The position numbers and the translations under genes are program-made. The notes below the pieces were generated by a model that was not told the DNA's origin, did no database searches, and was given only the letters and a program-made list of their open reading frames with translations. Shown piece after piece: positions 24,511 to 34,028 of a DNA stretch of 64,000 bases; the stretch's first letter is position 1; the number at the start of each line of letters is the position of its first letter. This DNA comes from CAYUZU01 sp964448675 (GTDB lineage: Bacteria; Planctomycetota; Phycisphaerae; UBA1845; Fen-1342). The stretch spans positions 1 through 64,000 of the forward strand of contig CAYUZU010000007.1 in assembly GCA_964448675.1 (NCBI GenBank). The letters run 5' to 3'.

Positions 24511-27500
24511 TCATCCATCCAGCGACCCGGTCACCAAGCGCTGGCAACCCGCGAAATCGTGCAGGTCCAGGTCGAAGTCCAGGTCCCAGTCCACCAGGGG
24601 CGTATACGCCGGGCACGGCCGCGCCGGCGGCAGGCCCGGCCCCATCATGCAGCCCGCCAGCGCATGCAGGTCGGCCGCATCCACGTCCGCGTCGCGATCG
24701 ATGTCGTTCATGCTTGTTGTCAGTTGCACGGCGAAATCGAACGCGCCGCCCCCGTATACCTCGATCTGCTCGGTGAACGGCAGATTGCGGTTCTCATGGC
24801 CGGCGTCCGCGGGTGCCGGGTTGTGGGCGGCGCTGCCGAAGTACACGCGCACGAACGCGTCGCCACTCCGCTCGCCACTGACGTAACGGACCTCGTGGTA
24901 ATCGGCCGTGGTCGCTGCGGCCAGGAAGTCGCGGCCGGTGCGGGTAAGGTCGCGGACGTCGGGCGCGGCGCCGGTGCGCACATGGAGGTCGCCGCCCGTT
25001 GCATTGATGTAGCTCGCCTGCAGCGTGGCACTGCCGTCGCGCAGCTCGATGCGTTTCTCGACCAGGCCGTCCGGCGCGGTGCATCGCAGCGCGTCGCCGT
25101 CGAGGACCACGGTGTACTCGGCGTCGACGTAGCTGGCGTGCATGTCCTTGAACGTGCTGCAGCGATTGGCGGCCGGGCCGGTGTATTCCTCTTCACCCGG
25201 GGCGGACGGATTGGCCAGCGGCGCGCCGAGCACCTGCACTTCGTCGAAGGCGCCGAAATCGGCGTTCAGGGCAAAGCCGTGGATCAGGCGCCCGCCCCAG
25301 CGCTCGAAACACACCCACACGCGGTTGTTGCACAGCACGTATTCGTCCTGCCCGTCGTGATCCAGGTCGGCCGCATAGGCCAGCGTCATCGGCCCGCGCA
25401 GCCCGGTGGCGACCTCCTCGGCCCAGTGGGCGGCGGCCGCGACAATCGACACGCTGCGCACGTGGTTCTGCAGGCGCAGCGCCCAAGTGTTCACGCCGTC
25501 CCAGGTCGTATCGGGATCGGGCCACGGATTGCCGTAATTGGTGCCCTGGTACTGCCAGGTGGCGCCGTTGTCCTCCTCGTGCCAGGCGGTCTCGTAGATC
25601 AGGTTGATGTAAGCCAGCTCGGCGATCTGCCGCAGCTTGTTGTTGGGGGCGGCCAGGACATCGGCCCATGCGTCGTGCAGCAGCGTGCCCGGCGTGTTCA
25701 GGTCGCCGTGCGGCTTGCCGCTGGGCAGGAACACGGCGCCGGCCGCGGCATCCAGCGCATTGGCCGAGGCGTCGTCCCACGGCTGGTTGCCGGGGAAGCG
25801 GCGGTGATAGTCGCCCTGCTCGCCACGGAGCACCGGCACCAGGTCGTAGAAGCTCTGCTCGTTGCCGCCAAAGCCGGCGTTCTCGTTGTAGTACCAGTAG
25901 TGATAGCTGCCCTCGGCCGCGTGCTTGAGCCACTCGTACGTCTGGAGGTTGCGGTCATACTGGTACCCGTGATCGATCACCCAGCTCGGGTCGTACTGCG
26001 GGGCGCCGGTGTCGGTGGCGCGGTCGAGCAGGTCGCGCAGGCGGACCAGCTCGATCCACGGGTGGTTGGCCGCCCAGCGGATCGTCTGCTGGTAAAGGTG
26101 CTGGTTGTTGTTCTCGACTGACTGGCCCTGCCCCGGGTCGAAGCTCTTGCCCGCCAGGGCCTCCCAGTCGTCGAAGATCACGGTGATCTGGGCCTGGTCG
26201 GGATGGGCGGCCTTGTCGAGCAGCGTAAAGCGCGTATCCAGGTGCAGGCCGCCGTCGTGCGGGCCGAACTTGGCCTGGTCCTCGCGGTCGTTGATGGCAA
26301 AGCAGTACACGCCGTTGATCTTGTGGATCTTGTGCTGGTGGGGCGCGTCGTAGGTGCCATTGTAGCCGCTCCACGGGTCGCCCTGGTAGAACCACCAGTG
26401 CAGGTGCGTCACCTCGTCGAGATAGGTGGCCGTGTACGGGCTGCTCTCGATGTCGGCGAAGGTGTGGCCGGTCAGCGGCGCCAGTCCGGTCGAGTCCGAC
26501 CTTATGACGCGCTCCGGCGTGTGCATGACCTTCATGGTCAGCGGCGATTCATTGAAGTTGATCAGGGCGAGCGTCCAGAAGTGATCCATGCTGCGCGTGT
26601 TCACCAGCCCCTCGAAGTACGGCATGATGTGCTCGGCATACACGCCGCCGATCAGCGCGCCGTGCTGCTCGCCGGTTTGATAGCGATCGACATGGTCGGC
26701 CACGCGGTCGAGGAACGTGGGGCCGTCGGTGCGTGGATCGTCCCCAGGTGCAGCAACGGCCCAGCGCGCCGCGACGATCAGCGACCCGCTCATGTGGATG
26801 TTCAGCGGCACGCCGAAGATCTCGTGCGTCTCGAGGGTGCGGATGAAGCCGGTCTTGTTGACGGTCGGCGGGTCGAAGATGTGGACGCGCAAGTCGTCGG
26901 CCTGGTTGATGGACTGGTTGCCGTGGGCGATGGAGGCGTACTTGGCCCGGCCGGTCGTGCTGTCAGAGGCGATGGCACCGTTGATGACGCCGTCGTCGAA
27001 GCCGCGGCCATCATCGTAAAACGTGTCCGTGGCGTCGCTGGTCGACCCGTAACCGCCGTCAATCTCACCAAAGTCCTTCGTGGTGATCACGGTGAAGTGC
27101 ACGGTGCGGCTGCCGTCCCAGCCGTGGTCGAGCAGCGTCTGTCGCGTCAGGCCGAACTCGACGCTGTCGAGCTCGGCGTGATAGTGCGCGCCGAGGAAGC
27201 GTCCCGTGGGGTTGGCATTCTCGTCGAGCACCGCCCACGTGTGGTCGTAGACCTTGTAGTTCACGCTGTCGTACAGGCAAATGCAGACTTCCCACGCGTG
27301 GGCGGGGTCGACCTGCACATCGGTGTAGTCCGGCAGCCACGCAGCGCCGCCGGCGGCGCAGTCAATCGCGACATACAGATCGAGGTTGCCGCTCTCGGCC
27401 CCGAGGGCCAGGTCGTAGAAGTCGGCGCGCAGATAGTAATTGTCGTTCTCGTCGCGCGAATAGAACGCGATCAGGTCGCGTCCGTCGTCGTAGCCATCGT

Positions 27501-27708
27501 TGAAGTTGTAGCGTCCACCGACGGTCGCGCCGGCCCCATCGAGCGCGCGGCAGTCGCCGTGCGTCCAGTCCTGGAACTGCTCGTGAAAGACGTTGCCGGC
27601 CGAGTCCGTTCCGATCCACGGCCCGGGGCCGATGGTGATTTCGCCGACAGCACCCACAGCCAGAAGCGGCGCGACCAGGCAGGCCGCCAGGCGGATGCGC
27701 GCGTGCAT
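24511..27708 (-). CDS. Large secreted GH57-like / DOMON-like protein with dockerin-like tail
   Basis: A 1065-residue secreted protein; ATG 27708 is set by GGAGGAGGA upstream and gives signal peptide RIRLAACLVAPLLAVGAVG. Residues about 25-230 resemble the DOMON/glucodextranase beta-sandwich (LIAFYSRDENDNYYLRADFY). The middle has GH57-like marks (PLNIHMSGSLIVAARWA; GALIGGVYAEHIMPYFEG, recalling the GGYYEPILP region of GH57 glucanotransferases; ITVIFDDWEAL), but HQP is not seen. A later beta-rich part includes LAYAADLDHDGQDEYVL. The C-terminus is a planctomycete-style dockerin-like pair (IDRDADVDAADLHALAG; DWDLDFDLDLHDFAGCQRL). It starts a unit with the GH57 gene 58 bases downstream. Enzyme activity is uncertain. 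Confidence 0.65.
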   Translation of the reverse strand: MHARIRLAACLVAPLLAVGAVGEITIGPGPWIGTDSAGNVFHEQFQDWTHGDCRALDGAGATVGGRYNFNDGYDDGRDLIAFYSRDENDNYYLRADFYDLALGAESGNLDLYVAIDCAAGGAAWLPDYTDVQVDPAHAWEVCICLYDSVNYKVYDHTWAVLDENANPTGRFLGAHYHAELDSVEFGLTRQTLLDHGWDGSRTVHFTVITTKDFGEIDGGYGSTSDATDTFYDDGRGFDDGVINGAIASDSTTGRAKYASIAHGNQSINQADDLRVHIFDPPTVNKTGFIRTLETHEIFGVPLNIHMSGSLIVAARWAVAAPGDDPRTDGPTFLDRVADHVDRYQTGEQHGALIGGVYAEHIMPYFEGLVNTRSMDHFWTLALINFNESPLTMKVMHTPERVIRSDSTGLAPLTGHTFADIESSPYTATYLDEVTHLHWWFYQGDPWSGYNGTYDAPHQHKIHKINGVYCFAINDREDQAKFGPHDGGLHLDTRFTLLDKAAHPDQAQITVIFDDWEALAGKSFDPGQGQSVENNNQHLYQQTIRWAANHPWIELVRLRDLLDRATDTGAPQYDPSWVIDHGYQYDRNLQTYEWLKHAAEGSYHYWYYNENAGFGGNEQSFYDLVPVLRGEQGDYHRRFPGNQPWDDASANALDAAAGAVFLPSGKPHGDLNTPGTLLHDAWADVLAAPNNKLRQIAELAYINLIYETAWHEEDNGATWQYQGTNYGNPWPDPDTTWDGVNTWALRLQNHVRSVSIVAAAAHWAEEVATGLRGPMTLAYAADLDHDGQDEYVLCNNRVWVCFERWGGRLIHGFALNADFGAFDEVQVLGAPLANPSAPGEEEYTGPAANRCSTFKDMHASYVDAEYTVVLDGDALRCTAPDGLVEKRIELRDGSATLQASYINATGGDLHVRTGAAPDVRDLTRTGRDFLAAATTADYHEVRYVSGERSGDAFVRVYFGSAAHNPAPADAGHENRNLPFTEQIEVYGGGAFDFAVQLTTSMNDIDRDADVDAADLHALAGCMMGPGLPPARPCPAYTPLVDWDLDFDLDLHDFAGCQRLVTGSLDG

Positions 27709-27796
27709 GCGTTCGTTCCTCCTCCGGGGTCGTCGCCGGCCCGCGGTGCGGCGACAGCGCAACAGGCTCGCCATCATCCCGAATGATGACACCCCG

Positions 27797-27805
27797 AGTG
27801 TAGCA
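27797..27805 (-). promoter_or_regulatory. Extended -10 upstream of the GH57-like gene
   Basis: TGCTACACT on the minus strand, just after the terminator of the upstream GH13 gene and about 88 bases before ATG 27708. Confidence 0.5.
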
Positions 27806-27849
27806 AAACGAGGGGGCGGGCGCCTATCGTGATCGGACGGGCCCGCCCC
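27805..27849 (-). terminator. Rho-independent terminator of the GH13 gene
   Basis: Arms 27813-27824 and 27839-27849 pair over about 11 bp with a one-base bulge. On the minus strand CTCGTTTTGC follows. It lies six bases after the stop at 27855. Confidence 0.75.
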
Positions 27850-27854
27850 GATTC

Positions 27855-30350
27855 TCAGTTATTGGGCGCGTGCAGCACCACGCCGCCGAGCGCCGGCACG
27901 GTCAGCTCGAGCTTGCCGTCCACCGCGTCCTGCCGCCCCTTGACGCCGAACAACCCGGTCCAGTGGGTGCCAGCGCCCTCCGGCAGCGGAATGCGCACGG
28001 TTTGCGGCTGGCCGGAGGCATTGAGGGCGACCAGCACGTGCTCCGCGTCGGCGGTGCGGAGGAAAGCGATCACGTCCGCCTCGTCGTCGGCGAGCAGTTG
28101 CGTGAACGTGCCGCGCCGCAGGGCCGGGTGCTCGTTGCGCAACCCGATCACCTGCCGGTAATACGCCAGGTGATCGTCCATGACGTGGTTCTTCTCCGGC
28201 TCGGCGTAGGGCTCGAGGTCCTCCCACAGCATCGGCTTGCGGTTGCTGGGGTCGTCTGCGCCCCACATGCCCACTTCGTCGCCGTAGTAGATCAGCGGCG
28301 CGCCGATGTAGGTCATCTGCAGCAGCGCCGCCAGCCGCGCCCGCGCATAGGCCTCGGGCGACGGCTTGCTGTTGTCGTAGTCGGGATTGTGGTCCTGCAC
28401 GCGATTCTGGCGGTCATACTGGCGATCGGGGTTCTGCGCCATCGAAGCGATGCGATCGGTGTCGTGGCTGTTGATCAGGTTCTGCACCACGTACGTCGCC
28501 TCGGCCGGGTACGCCAGCCGCAATTCTGCCAAGTGGCCGGCGGCGGCGCTGGCGCTGATCTTGTGCTTCTGATCAAAGATCCACTGAACGGCGGTAATCG
28601 CGAACTGGTAGTTCATGACGGCGTCGAAGTGCCCGCCGTCGAGCCAACGGTCCGCCCGCTGCCAGACCTCGCCCGTGATGAACGCGTCTTCGTTGATGTG
28701 CTTGACCAGCCGGCGCCACTCGGCCCAGAACGGGCGGGGGATGTCGTGCGGCACGTCCAGCCGCCAGCCGTCGATGCCGTCGCTGGGGTCGCCGTCCTGA
28801 TTCGGGTCCATCCAGCGGCGCGTGACTGCGAACAGGTGCGCCTTGACCGCGGCGCTGGCAAAGCCATCGCGATCCTTGCGGAACACCGGCATGTGCGCGA
28901 AGCCCTGCCAGCCCTGGTAGGCGAACGGCTCCCACGAGGTGATCGCGAACCAGTCTGCATAGCGTGACTGCTTGCCGTTCTTGAGCACGTCTTCGAACGC
29001 CGGATGGTCGGCACCGACGTGATTGAACACCGCGTCGAGGATGACGCGGAAGCCCATGGTGTGGGCCTTGCGAATGAATGCCAGAAAGCGCTCGTCGCTT
29101 GCGGTCCATTGCCACGTGGCCGGATCGAGCAGGTCTTCCTGCTGCACGACCTGCTGGTAATCGCCGTCAACGCCGAAGTGATCGTCGACATGAATATAGT
29201 TCTGCACGTCGTACTTGTGGTAGGAGGGGGCCTTGAAGATCGGCGTCAGGTAGAGCGCATTGACGCCCAACTGCTTGAGATACGGCAGCTTCTCCTCGAT
29301 GCCCGCCAGGTCGCCGCCGTAATGCCGCTCGAACACGAAGTGCTGGTAAAACGTCTGGCCATCCTTGCCTTCCCATTCGGCGGGGCTGAACCACTCGCTG
29401 GTCCAGGCGCGGACGCGCGGTGGGTCGTTCTCGGTGCTGCCATTGCGGAAGCGGTCGGGCAGGATCTGGTACCAGACCGCGTCACGGGCCCAGTCCGGGG
29501 CGTCAAAGTCATCATCGGCCGTCAGCGTGTAGTGGTACGTGTACGGATCGCAGACGCGCTCCCCGTCGTCGAGCACGAAGGTGTACTCGAAGCCGCGCAT
29601 GGGCGGGCCGCCGTCGCCTTCCCCAGGTACGGCGACGTCGGTCTTCCAGTAGGCGAACAATGGCCCTTCCGAGACGAGCTCCATCTTGTGCGTCGCACCG
29701 TCCGCCAGCGCCAGCCACACATGCATGACGTCGTGCGCCAGCGTGCGGTAGCGGACCGACACCTGGTTGTCGCCCAGGGCCTGGATGTAGAGCGGCAGCG
29801 GCGGCTGGTGCGCCAAGCCGATGGTGTCGATCTCGTTGTCGCCGACCTTGGCAGGCGAGGCCTGCATCTGGGCCAGCCGGCCGAGGCGCAGCAGCGAGTT
29901 GTGCTGGCCGTAGCCGTCCGGCACGCGCTCGACGTTGGCCGGGTCGGCGTACCAGTCCTCGTTGTTGACGAGGAACTTGTACTGGTACACGCCGGTATCC
30001 AGCACCAGTTCGGCGGTCCAGACCCCCTGGTCGTTGGGGCCGGCCATCGTGTTCGCGTCGCGGTCCCAGTTGTTGAACGAGCCGACCAGGGCGACCTTCT
30101 CGGCCTGGCCCCCCGGGCGGAAGCGAACAACGCAACGAAAGCGTCCCTTGCCCAGCGGCTCGGCCGAGATGGACGGCGGCAGCGGCGCGATGTCCTCGGC
30201 GGTAAGCGTGGCCGCCAGCGGCGGTGCGGGCGGCCAGTTGTCGCGTTTGGCGGCGTTGGCGTCGAGTGCCGGCAGCGCCAGCGACAGCGCGAGGACGAAC
30301 AGGGTGGTACGGGAAAACGAGCGATGGATGAGAGGTGTCAGCGTATTCAT
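27855..30350 (-). CDS. GH13 cyclomaltodextrinase/neopullulanase-like enzyme with N-terminal CBM48
   Basis: An exported GH13 enzyme of 831 residues. ATG 30350 follows a TACACT box by six bases (leaderless) and gives a signal-like helix (TLFVLALSLALPALDANA). A CBM48 domain (VALVGSFNNWDRDANTM, YQYKFLVNNEDW) and a second beta domain precede the barrel. The barrel has the maltodextrinase hallmark WYQILPDRFRNG, AVFNHVG, nucleophile GWRLDVPHD (about 531), acid/base FITGEVWQ (about 561) and SHDTDR (about 630), plus YYGDEVGMWGADDP. It probably cuts maltodextrins, cyclodextrins or pullulan. It lies downstream of the MalG permease gene and is paralogous to the enzyme at 34029. Confidence 0.9.
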   Translation of the reverse strand: MNTLTPLIHRSFSRTTLFVLALSLALPALDANAAKRDNWPPAPPLAATLTAEDIAPLPPSISAEPLGKGRFRCVVRFRPGGQAEKVALVGSFNNWDRDANTMAGPNDQGVWTAELVLDTGVYQYKFLVNNEDWYADPANVERVPDGYGQHNSLLRLGRLAQMQASPAKVGDNEIDTIGLAHQPPLPLYIQALGDNQVSVRYRTLAHDVMHVWLALADGATHKMELVSEGPLFAYWKTDVAVPGEGDGGPPMRGFEYTFVLDDGERVCDPYTYHYTLTADDDFDAPDWARDAVWYQILPDRFRNGSTENDPPRVRAWTSEWFSPAEWEGKDGQTFYQHFVFERHYGGDLAGIEEKLPYLKQLGVNALYLTPIFKAPSYHKYDVQNYIHVDDHFGVDGDYQQVVQQEDLLDPATWQWTASDERFLAFIRKAHTMGFRVILDAVFNHVGADHPAFEDVLKNGKQSRYADWFAITSWEPFAYQGWQGFAHMPVFRKDRDGFASAAVKAHLFAVTRRWMDPNQDGDPSDGIDGWRLDVPHDIPRPFWAEWRRLVKHINEDAFITGEVWQRADRWLDGGHFDAVMNYQFAITAVQWIFDQKHKISASAAAGHLAELRLAYPAEATYVVQNLINSHDTDRIASMAQNPDRQYDRQNRVQDHNPDYDNSKPSPEAYARARLAALLQMTYIGAPLIYYGDEVGMWGADDPSNRKPMLWEDLEPYAEPEKNHVMDDHLAYYRQVIGLRNEHPALRRGTFTQLLADDEADVIAFLRTADAEHVLVALNASGQPQTVRIPLPEGAGTHWTGLFGVKGRQDAVDGKLELTVPALGGVVLHAPNN

Positions 30351-30362
30351 GCCGAAAGTGTA
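30351..30362 (-). promoter_or_regulatory. -10 box, probably leaderless, for the GH13 gene
   Basis: TACACT (minus strand, 30362-30357) ends six bases before ATG 30350. No Shine-Dalgarno is present. Confidence 0.45.
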
Positions 30363-30487
30363 CCGCGGAAAATCCGGCCCGCAATTGGGCGCGGGCGTGA
30401 TTGTGAGCTCGGTGCTCCTTGCTGGCCGGGCGTCGCCGTCGCGCGCCGGCTGATACGGTTCAGTAGGTTGCACCCGACGCCGCGGGC

Positions 30488-30520
30488 AGGTGATAAGGTG
30501 AAAGATGGCAAGGTGATAAG
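30488..30520. repeat. Degenerate AGGTGA short direct repeat
   Basis: Three AGGTGA units spaced 8 and 15 bases apart, in AGGTGATAAGGTGAAAGA and a further AGGTGATAAG. A similar run (minus-strand AAGGTGCGAAGGTGAAAGGT) lies at about 21483-21503, near another stop. Meaning unknown. Confidence 0.5.
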
Positions 30521-30593
30521 ACACCCGGACGCCAGCGTGGCCTCGCTGGCCGCGGGTTGCCCGCCGCGTCGTCGCACGGCATCGCGTGGGCGC

Positions 30594-31550
30594 TTAGCCC
30601 TTTACCGCCCCGAGCGACAGGCCGCCGACGAACTGCCGCTGCGCGACGAAGAACAGGATCACGCACGGCAGCAGCGTCACGATGCTGGCCGCCATGAGCA
30701 GGTGCACCTCGCCCACGCCGCCGTACTGATTGCGGAACGCGTTCAGCGCGATCGCCAGCGTGGCCTTCTCTTCGGTGTGCAGGTAGATCAGCGGCCCGAG
30801 GAAGTCGTTCCACGCGAACATGAACACGAAGATCGCCGTGATCGCGATCACCGGCTTGCACAATGGCAGCATGATCCGCCACCAGATGCCCAGTTGCGAG
30901 CAGCCGTCGATACGCCCGGCCTCCACCAGCGCCTCCGGAATCTGCGAGAAGAACTGGCGGAACATGAAGATGAAGAACGGCTGCCCGAAGAACATCGGCA
31001 CCACCAGCGGCCAGATCGTGTCGATCCACCCCAGCCAGCGGAACAGAATGAACATCGGGATCATCGTGACCTGCGGCGGCAGCATCATCGTCGAGATCAT
31101 GAACAGAAACAGCGGCCCGCGCCCGCGGAAGCGGATCCGGGCGAACGCGTAACCGACCAGGCTGCACGAGATCACCATGCCGACGACGCTGAGGGTCGTG
31201 ACGACCACCGTGTTGGCCAGGGCGTCGAGGAAGCCCTTCCACTCCACCGTTCCCATGGATTCCAGTGCGTGGGGGTAGTTCTCCCACTGCGGCTGATCCG
31301 GCACGAGCGAGAAACCCGCCGCGTCCGCCGCCGCCTGCTTGGCTTCCTCGGCGGTTTCGAGGCTGACGACGATCATCCACCACGTCGGGAAGAGCATGAT
31401 GACCGCAATCACCGCCAGGATGACGTAGACGAACACCATGTACGCCGTACGGTGCCCGAACACGCGACTCGCGCGCAGTGGCTGCGCCTCGGGCACGGCC
31501 CCCTCGGGCGGGGTGGTGACGTCGCCGGCGGGTTTGGGGGGCAGGCTCAT
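30594..31550 (-). CDS. Maltose/maltodextrin-type ABC permease (MalG-like)
   Basis: A CUT1-family inner-membrane permease of 318 residues with an N-terminal Pro-rich stretch and six predicted helices (YMVFVYVILAVIAVIMLFP is the first). The EAA loop that contacts the ATPase reads EALVEAGRIDGCSQLGIWW, followed by IMLPLCKP. Its ATG overlaps the stop codon of the SBP-permease fusion gene (ATGA), so translation is coupled. The sugar is inferred from the flanking alpha-glucan hydrolases. No ATPase gene is in the window; CUT1 systems often share one MsmK/MalK-like ATPase encoded elsewhere. Confidence 0.92.
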   Translation of the reverse strand: MSLPPKPAGDVTTPPEGAVPEAQPLRASRVFGHRTAYMVFVYVILAVIAVIMLFPTWWMIVVSLETAEEAKQAAADAAGFSLVPDQPQWENYPHALESMGTVEWKGFLDALANTVVVTTLSVVGMVISCSLVGYAFARIRFRGRGPLFLFMISTMMLPPQVTMIPMFILFRWLGWIDTIWPLVVPMFFGQPFFIFMFRQFFSQIPEALVEAGRIDGCSQLGIWWRIMLPLCKPVIAITAIFVFMFAWNDFLGPLIYLHTEEKATLAIALNAFRNQYGGVGEVHLLMAASIVTLLPCVILFFVAQRQFVGGLSLGAVKG

Positions 31551-33940
31551 TTGAGCGCCTCGTAATACACGAAGCGGCGCGAGCCGCGCATGACGAGCAG
31601 CGTCAGCGACAGCGTCAGCACCAGCAGCAGCCACGCCATTGCCGAGGCGTAGCCCATGTGGCTGCGGTCAAAGGCGAGGTTGTAGAGGTACAGGACATAG
31701 AACCGCGTGGCGTGCCCCGGGCCGCCGCCCGTCATCACGAACGCCTGCGTGAACACCTGGAACGAGGCGATGATCGCCATGATGCCGTTGAAGAAGATGA
31801 TCGGGCTGAGCATTGGCAACGTGATGTGGCGAAAGCGGCGGAAGAGGTTGGAGCCGTCGATGGCGGCCGCCTCGTACAACTCGCGTGGGATGCCCTTGAG
31901 GCCGGCGAGGTAGATCACCATCGTGCCGCCCATGGTCCAGAAGCTCATGATGGCGAATGCCGGGGGACCGTACACGGTGGCGTCGTCGGTGAACCACTTG
32001 GGCGCTTCGACGCCGAGGGGGCTCAGCAGCGGCCGCAGCAGGTAGGTGTTCATCAGGCCAACCTCGCCATCGAACACCCAGCGCCACAGGATCGCGATGC
32101 CCACGCCCGCGAGGACGCTCGGCAGATACAGCGCGCTGCGGAAGAAGCCCGAGCCGCGCAGCTCGTGATTGAGCAGTAGCGCGGTGCCCAGTGCGATGAG
32201 CTGACCGAAGGGAACGGCGATGATCGCGTAATGCGCCGTGACGCGCAGGCTGGTCCAGAAGACCGGGTCGCGCAGCAGCAATTGCTCGAAATTCGCCAGT
32301 CCGACCCATTGTGCGCTGCCCAGCGCCGAGAAGCCGTTCCACTTTGCGAACGCCAGCACGAGTGACATGACGATCGGAAACGCCATGAAAGCGCAGAAAC
32401 CGACAAACCAGGGGCTGACGAAGCCGTAGCCCGACAGCTCCTCGCGCAGTGCGATCCGTCCCGGGCGCCGGCGCCACCACAGCGTTCCCAGGATCGCGAG
32501 TACGATGCCCAGCGGCACCAGCACGACCAGTAGCACGAGATGCCACGGCAATGCCGGATAATCCGTACGCCGCAGCGGATTCTCGCGGTCGCGCTGCCAG
32601 TCGTCCTCCAGCGCCTGGAGAATCTCCTTCATCTCGAGATTGCGGCCGGAGCGCAGCAACTGGTCGACGCGGTTGGAGAGGTTCTCTTTCCATTCGGGGT
32701 AACCGGGAATGGCGGCAATGCGCGCGTACTGCGCCTGCTCGATGTAGACCTCGTCGTGCCTGGGGCGCTTGTCGGGCTGCATGAAAGCGTCGGAGTTGGC
32801 GACGGTCTTGAGCGTGGGGATCGCCAGGCCGAGCCGGGCGGCCTTGGCCTGTCCCGCGGGCCCGCAGAGGAACTTGAGCAGTGTCCAGGCCTCGTGCGGA
32901 TGTTGGCTCCGAGTACTGATTGACCACGCGACGGTGGCGACGAGATTCGCTTTCTGCGTTCCCCGCGGCATTGGGGCGAAGTCCCAGTCGAAGCTCTCGA
33001 TCGAGCGATATGTCGGCACGACCCAGCGGCCGAGCGGTCCGACCATGCCCACGCGCCCGGTGACGAAGATGTCCTGCCCCTGCGCGACCTGGCTGTCGCC
33101 GCTGACCAGCGTGTTCGGTTCGTCAAAGCGCCAGCGCCGCAACTGGGCGAGGCGTTCGATGACCTCGGGCTCGAACAGCAGCGAATTGAATTCCTCGTCG
33201 ACGACGTCCACGCCGTAGGTCCACAGGTAGGCCCGCAACGGATCGTCCCAGGTGGTGAACTCGGCCCCGCCGAGCATGTTGGGCAGCGCCCCGAGCTTTT
33301 GCGCGTATTCGTGAAATCTCTCCCAGGTCCACTCACCGTCGGGCAGGTCGTTGGGGTAGGTCAGGCCGGCCTCGTCGAAGCGGTCCTTGTTGTAGTAGAA
33401 ACCCCACGTCGTGAAGTCCTTGGGCACCCCGTAGAGCGGACCGCGGCCCGAGGTCGTGCCGTCGAAGCGAAAGCAGTTGACGGTGTTCTCGAAGAACTCC
33501 TCGAGGGCGAGGGTCGGGCGGCCGGCGCGGCGGTCGGCCTCGATCATCCGCTCGATCCTGGCGAGCTGGCCGGCGCGGGCGAACTTCGGGAATCGCTCCG
33601 AACCCATGTAGAAGATGTCCGGCGGGACCTCGGCGGCCATCATGGTCTGGAGCTTGGTGTTGTAGGAGCCGGCGTCGCCCGGATTGATGCGTTTGATGCG
33701 AATCCGGGGGTGTTGCCCCTCGAACTCGGCGATGAGATCCGCGACGATCTGCTCTTCCTTCTGGCCACCACCGCCGGACCAGTTCATCAGCACCAGTTCA
33801 ATCTGGTCGCCGGTCTCGGCGGCCTCGCGCCAGGGCCGGCTGATCACCCAGAAGACGGACCACAGCAGCAGGGCCACGGCGGCGGTCGCGACGGCGTAGC
33901 GAGCGGCACGGCCGGTCAGGTTTACGAACGTGTTGAGCAT
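31547..33940 (-). CDS. Fusion of sugar-binding protein and MalF-like ABC permease
   Basis: One 797-residue chain joins two ABC-importer parts usually encoded separately. An N-terminal membrane anchor (YAVATAAVALLLWSVFWVI) is followed by a family 1 solute-binding domain at about 45-440 (LVLMNWSGGGGQKEEQIV, PPDIFYMGSERFPKFA, YGVPKDFTTWGFYYNKD). Another helix comes at about 465-487 (HLVLLVVLVPLGIVLAIL), then a MalF-type permease at about 500-797 with EAA loop ELYEAAAIDGSNLFRRF and ITLPMLSP. The binding domain would be tethered outside, over its own translocator. ATG 33940 is chosen; 33970 is possible. It is divergent from the GH13 lipoprotein gene. Confidence 0.9.
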   Translation of the reverse strand: MLNTFVNLTGRAARYAVATAAVALLLWSVFWVISRPWREAAETGDQIELVLMNWSGGGGQKEEQIVADLIAEFEGQHPRIRIKRINPGDAGSYNTKLQTMMAAEVPPDIFYMGSERFPKFARAGQLARIERMIEADRRAGRPTLALEEFFENTVNCFRFDGTTSGRGPLYGVPKDFTTWGFYYNKDRFDEAGLTYPNDLPDGEWTWERFHEYAQKLGALPNMLGGAEFTTWDDPLRAYLWTYGVDVVDEEFNSLLFEPEVIERLAQLRRWRFDEPNTLVSGDSQVAQGQDIFVTGRVGMVGPLGRWVVPTYRSIESFDWDFAPMPRGTQKANLVATVAWSISTRSQHPHEAWTLLKFLCGPAGQAKAARLGLAIPTLKTVANSDAFMQPDKRPRHDEVYIEQAQYARIAAIPGYPEWKENLSNRVDQLLRSGRNLEMKEILQALEDDWQRDRENPLRRTDYPALPWHLVLLVVLVPLGIVLAILGTLWWRRRPGRIALREELSGYGFVSPWFVGFCAFMAFPIVMSLVLAFAKWNGFSALGSAQWVGLANFEQLLLRDPVFWTSLRVTAHYAIIAVPFGQLIALGTALLLNHELRGSGFFRSALYLPSVLAGVGIAILWRWVFDGEVGLMNTYLLRPLLSPLGVEAPKWFTDDATVYGPPAFAIMSFWTMGGTMVIYLAGLKGIPRELYEAAAIDGSNLFRRFRHITLPMLSPIIFFNGIMAIIASFQVFTQAFVMTGGGPGHATRFYVLYLYNLAFDRSHMGYASAMAWLLLVLTLSLTLLVMRGSRRFVYYEALK

Positions 33941-34014
33941 TGCAGGCGATATTGACGGTGCAGCCGGCATCGGCTACACAGGACGGCAACGGTTCTCCAT
34001 AGCCCCTATGCCAT

Positions 34015-34020
34015 TAGAAT
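34015..34020 (+). promoter_or_regulatory. -10 box, probably leaderless, for the GH13 lipoprotein gene
   Basis: TAGAAT followed by eight bases and ATG 34029. It decides between four possible in-frame ATGs. Confidence 0.45.
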
Positions 34021-34028
34021 GTGAACCC

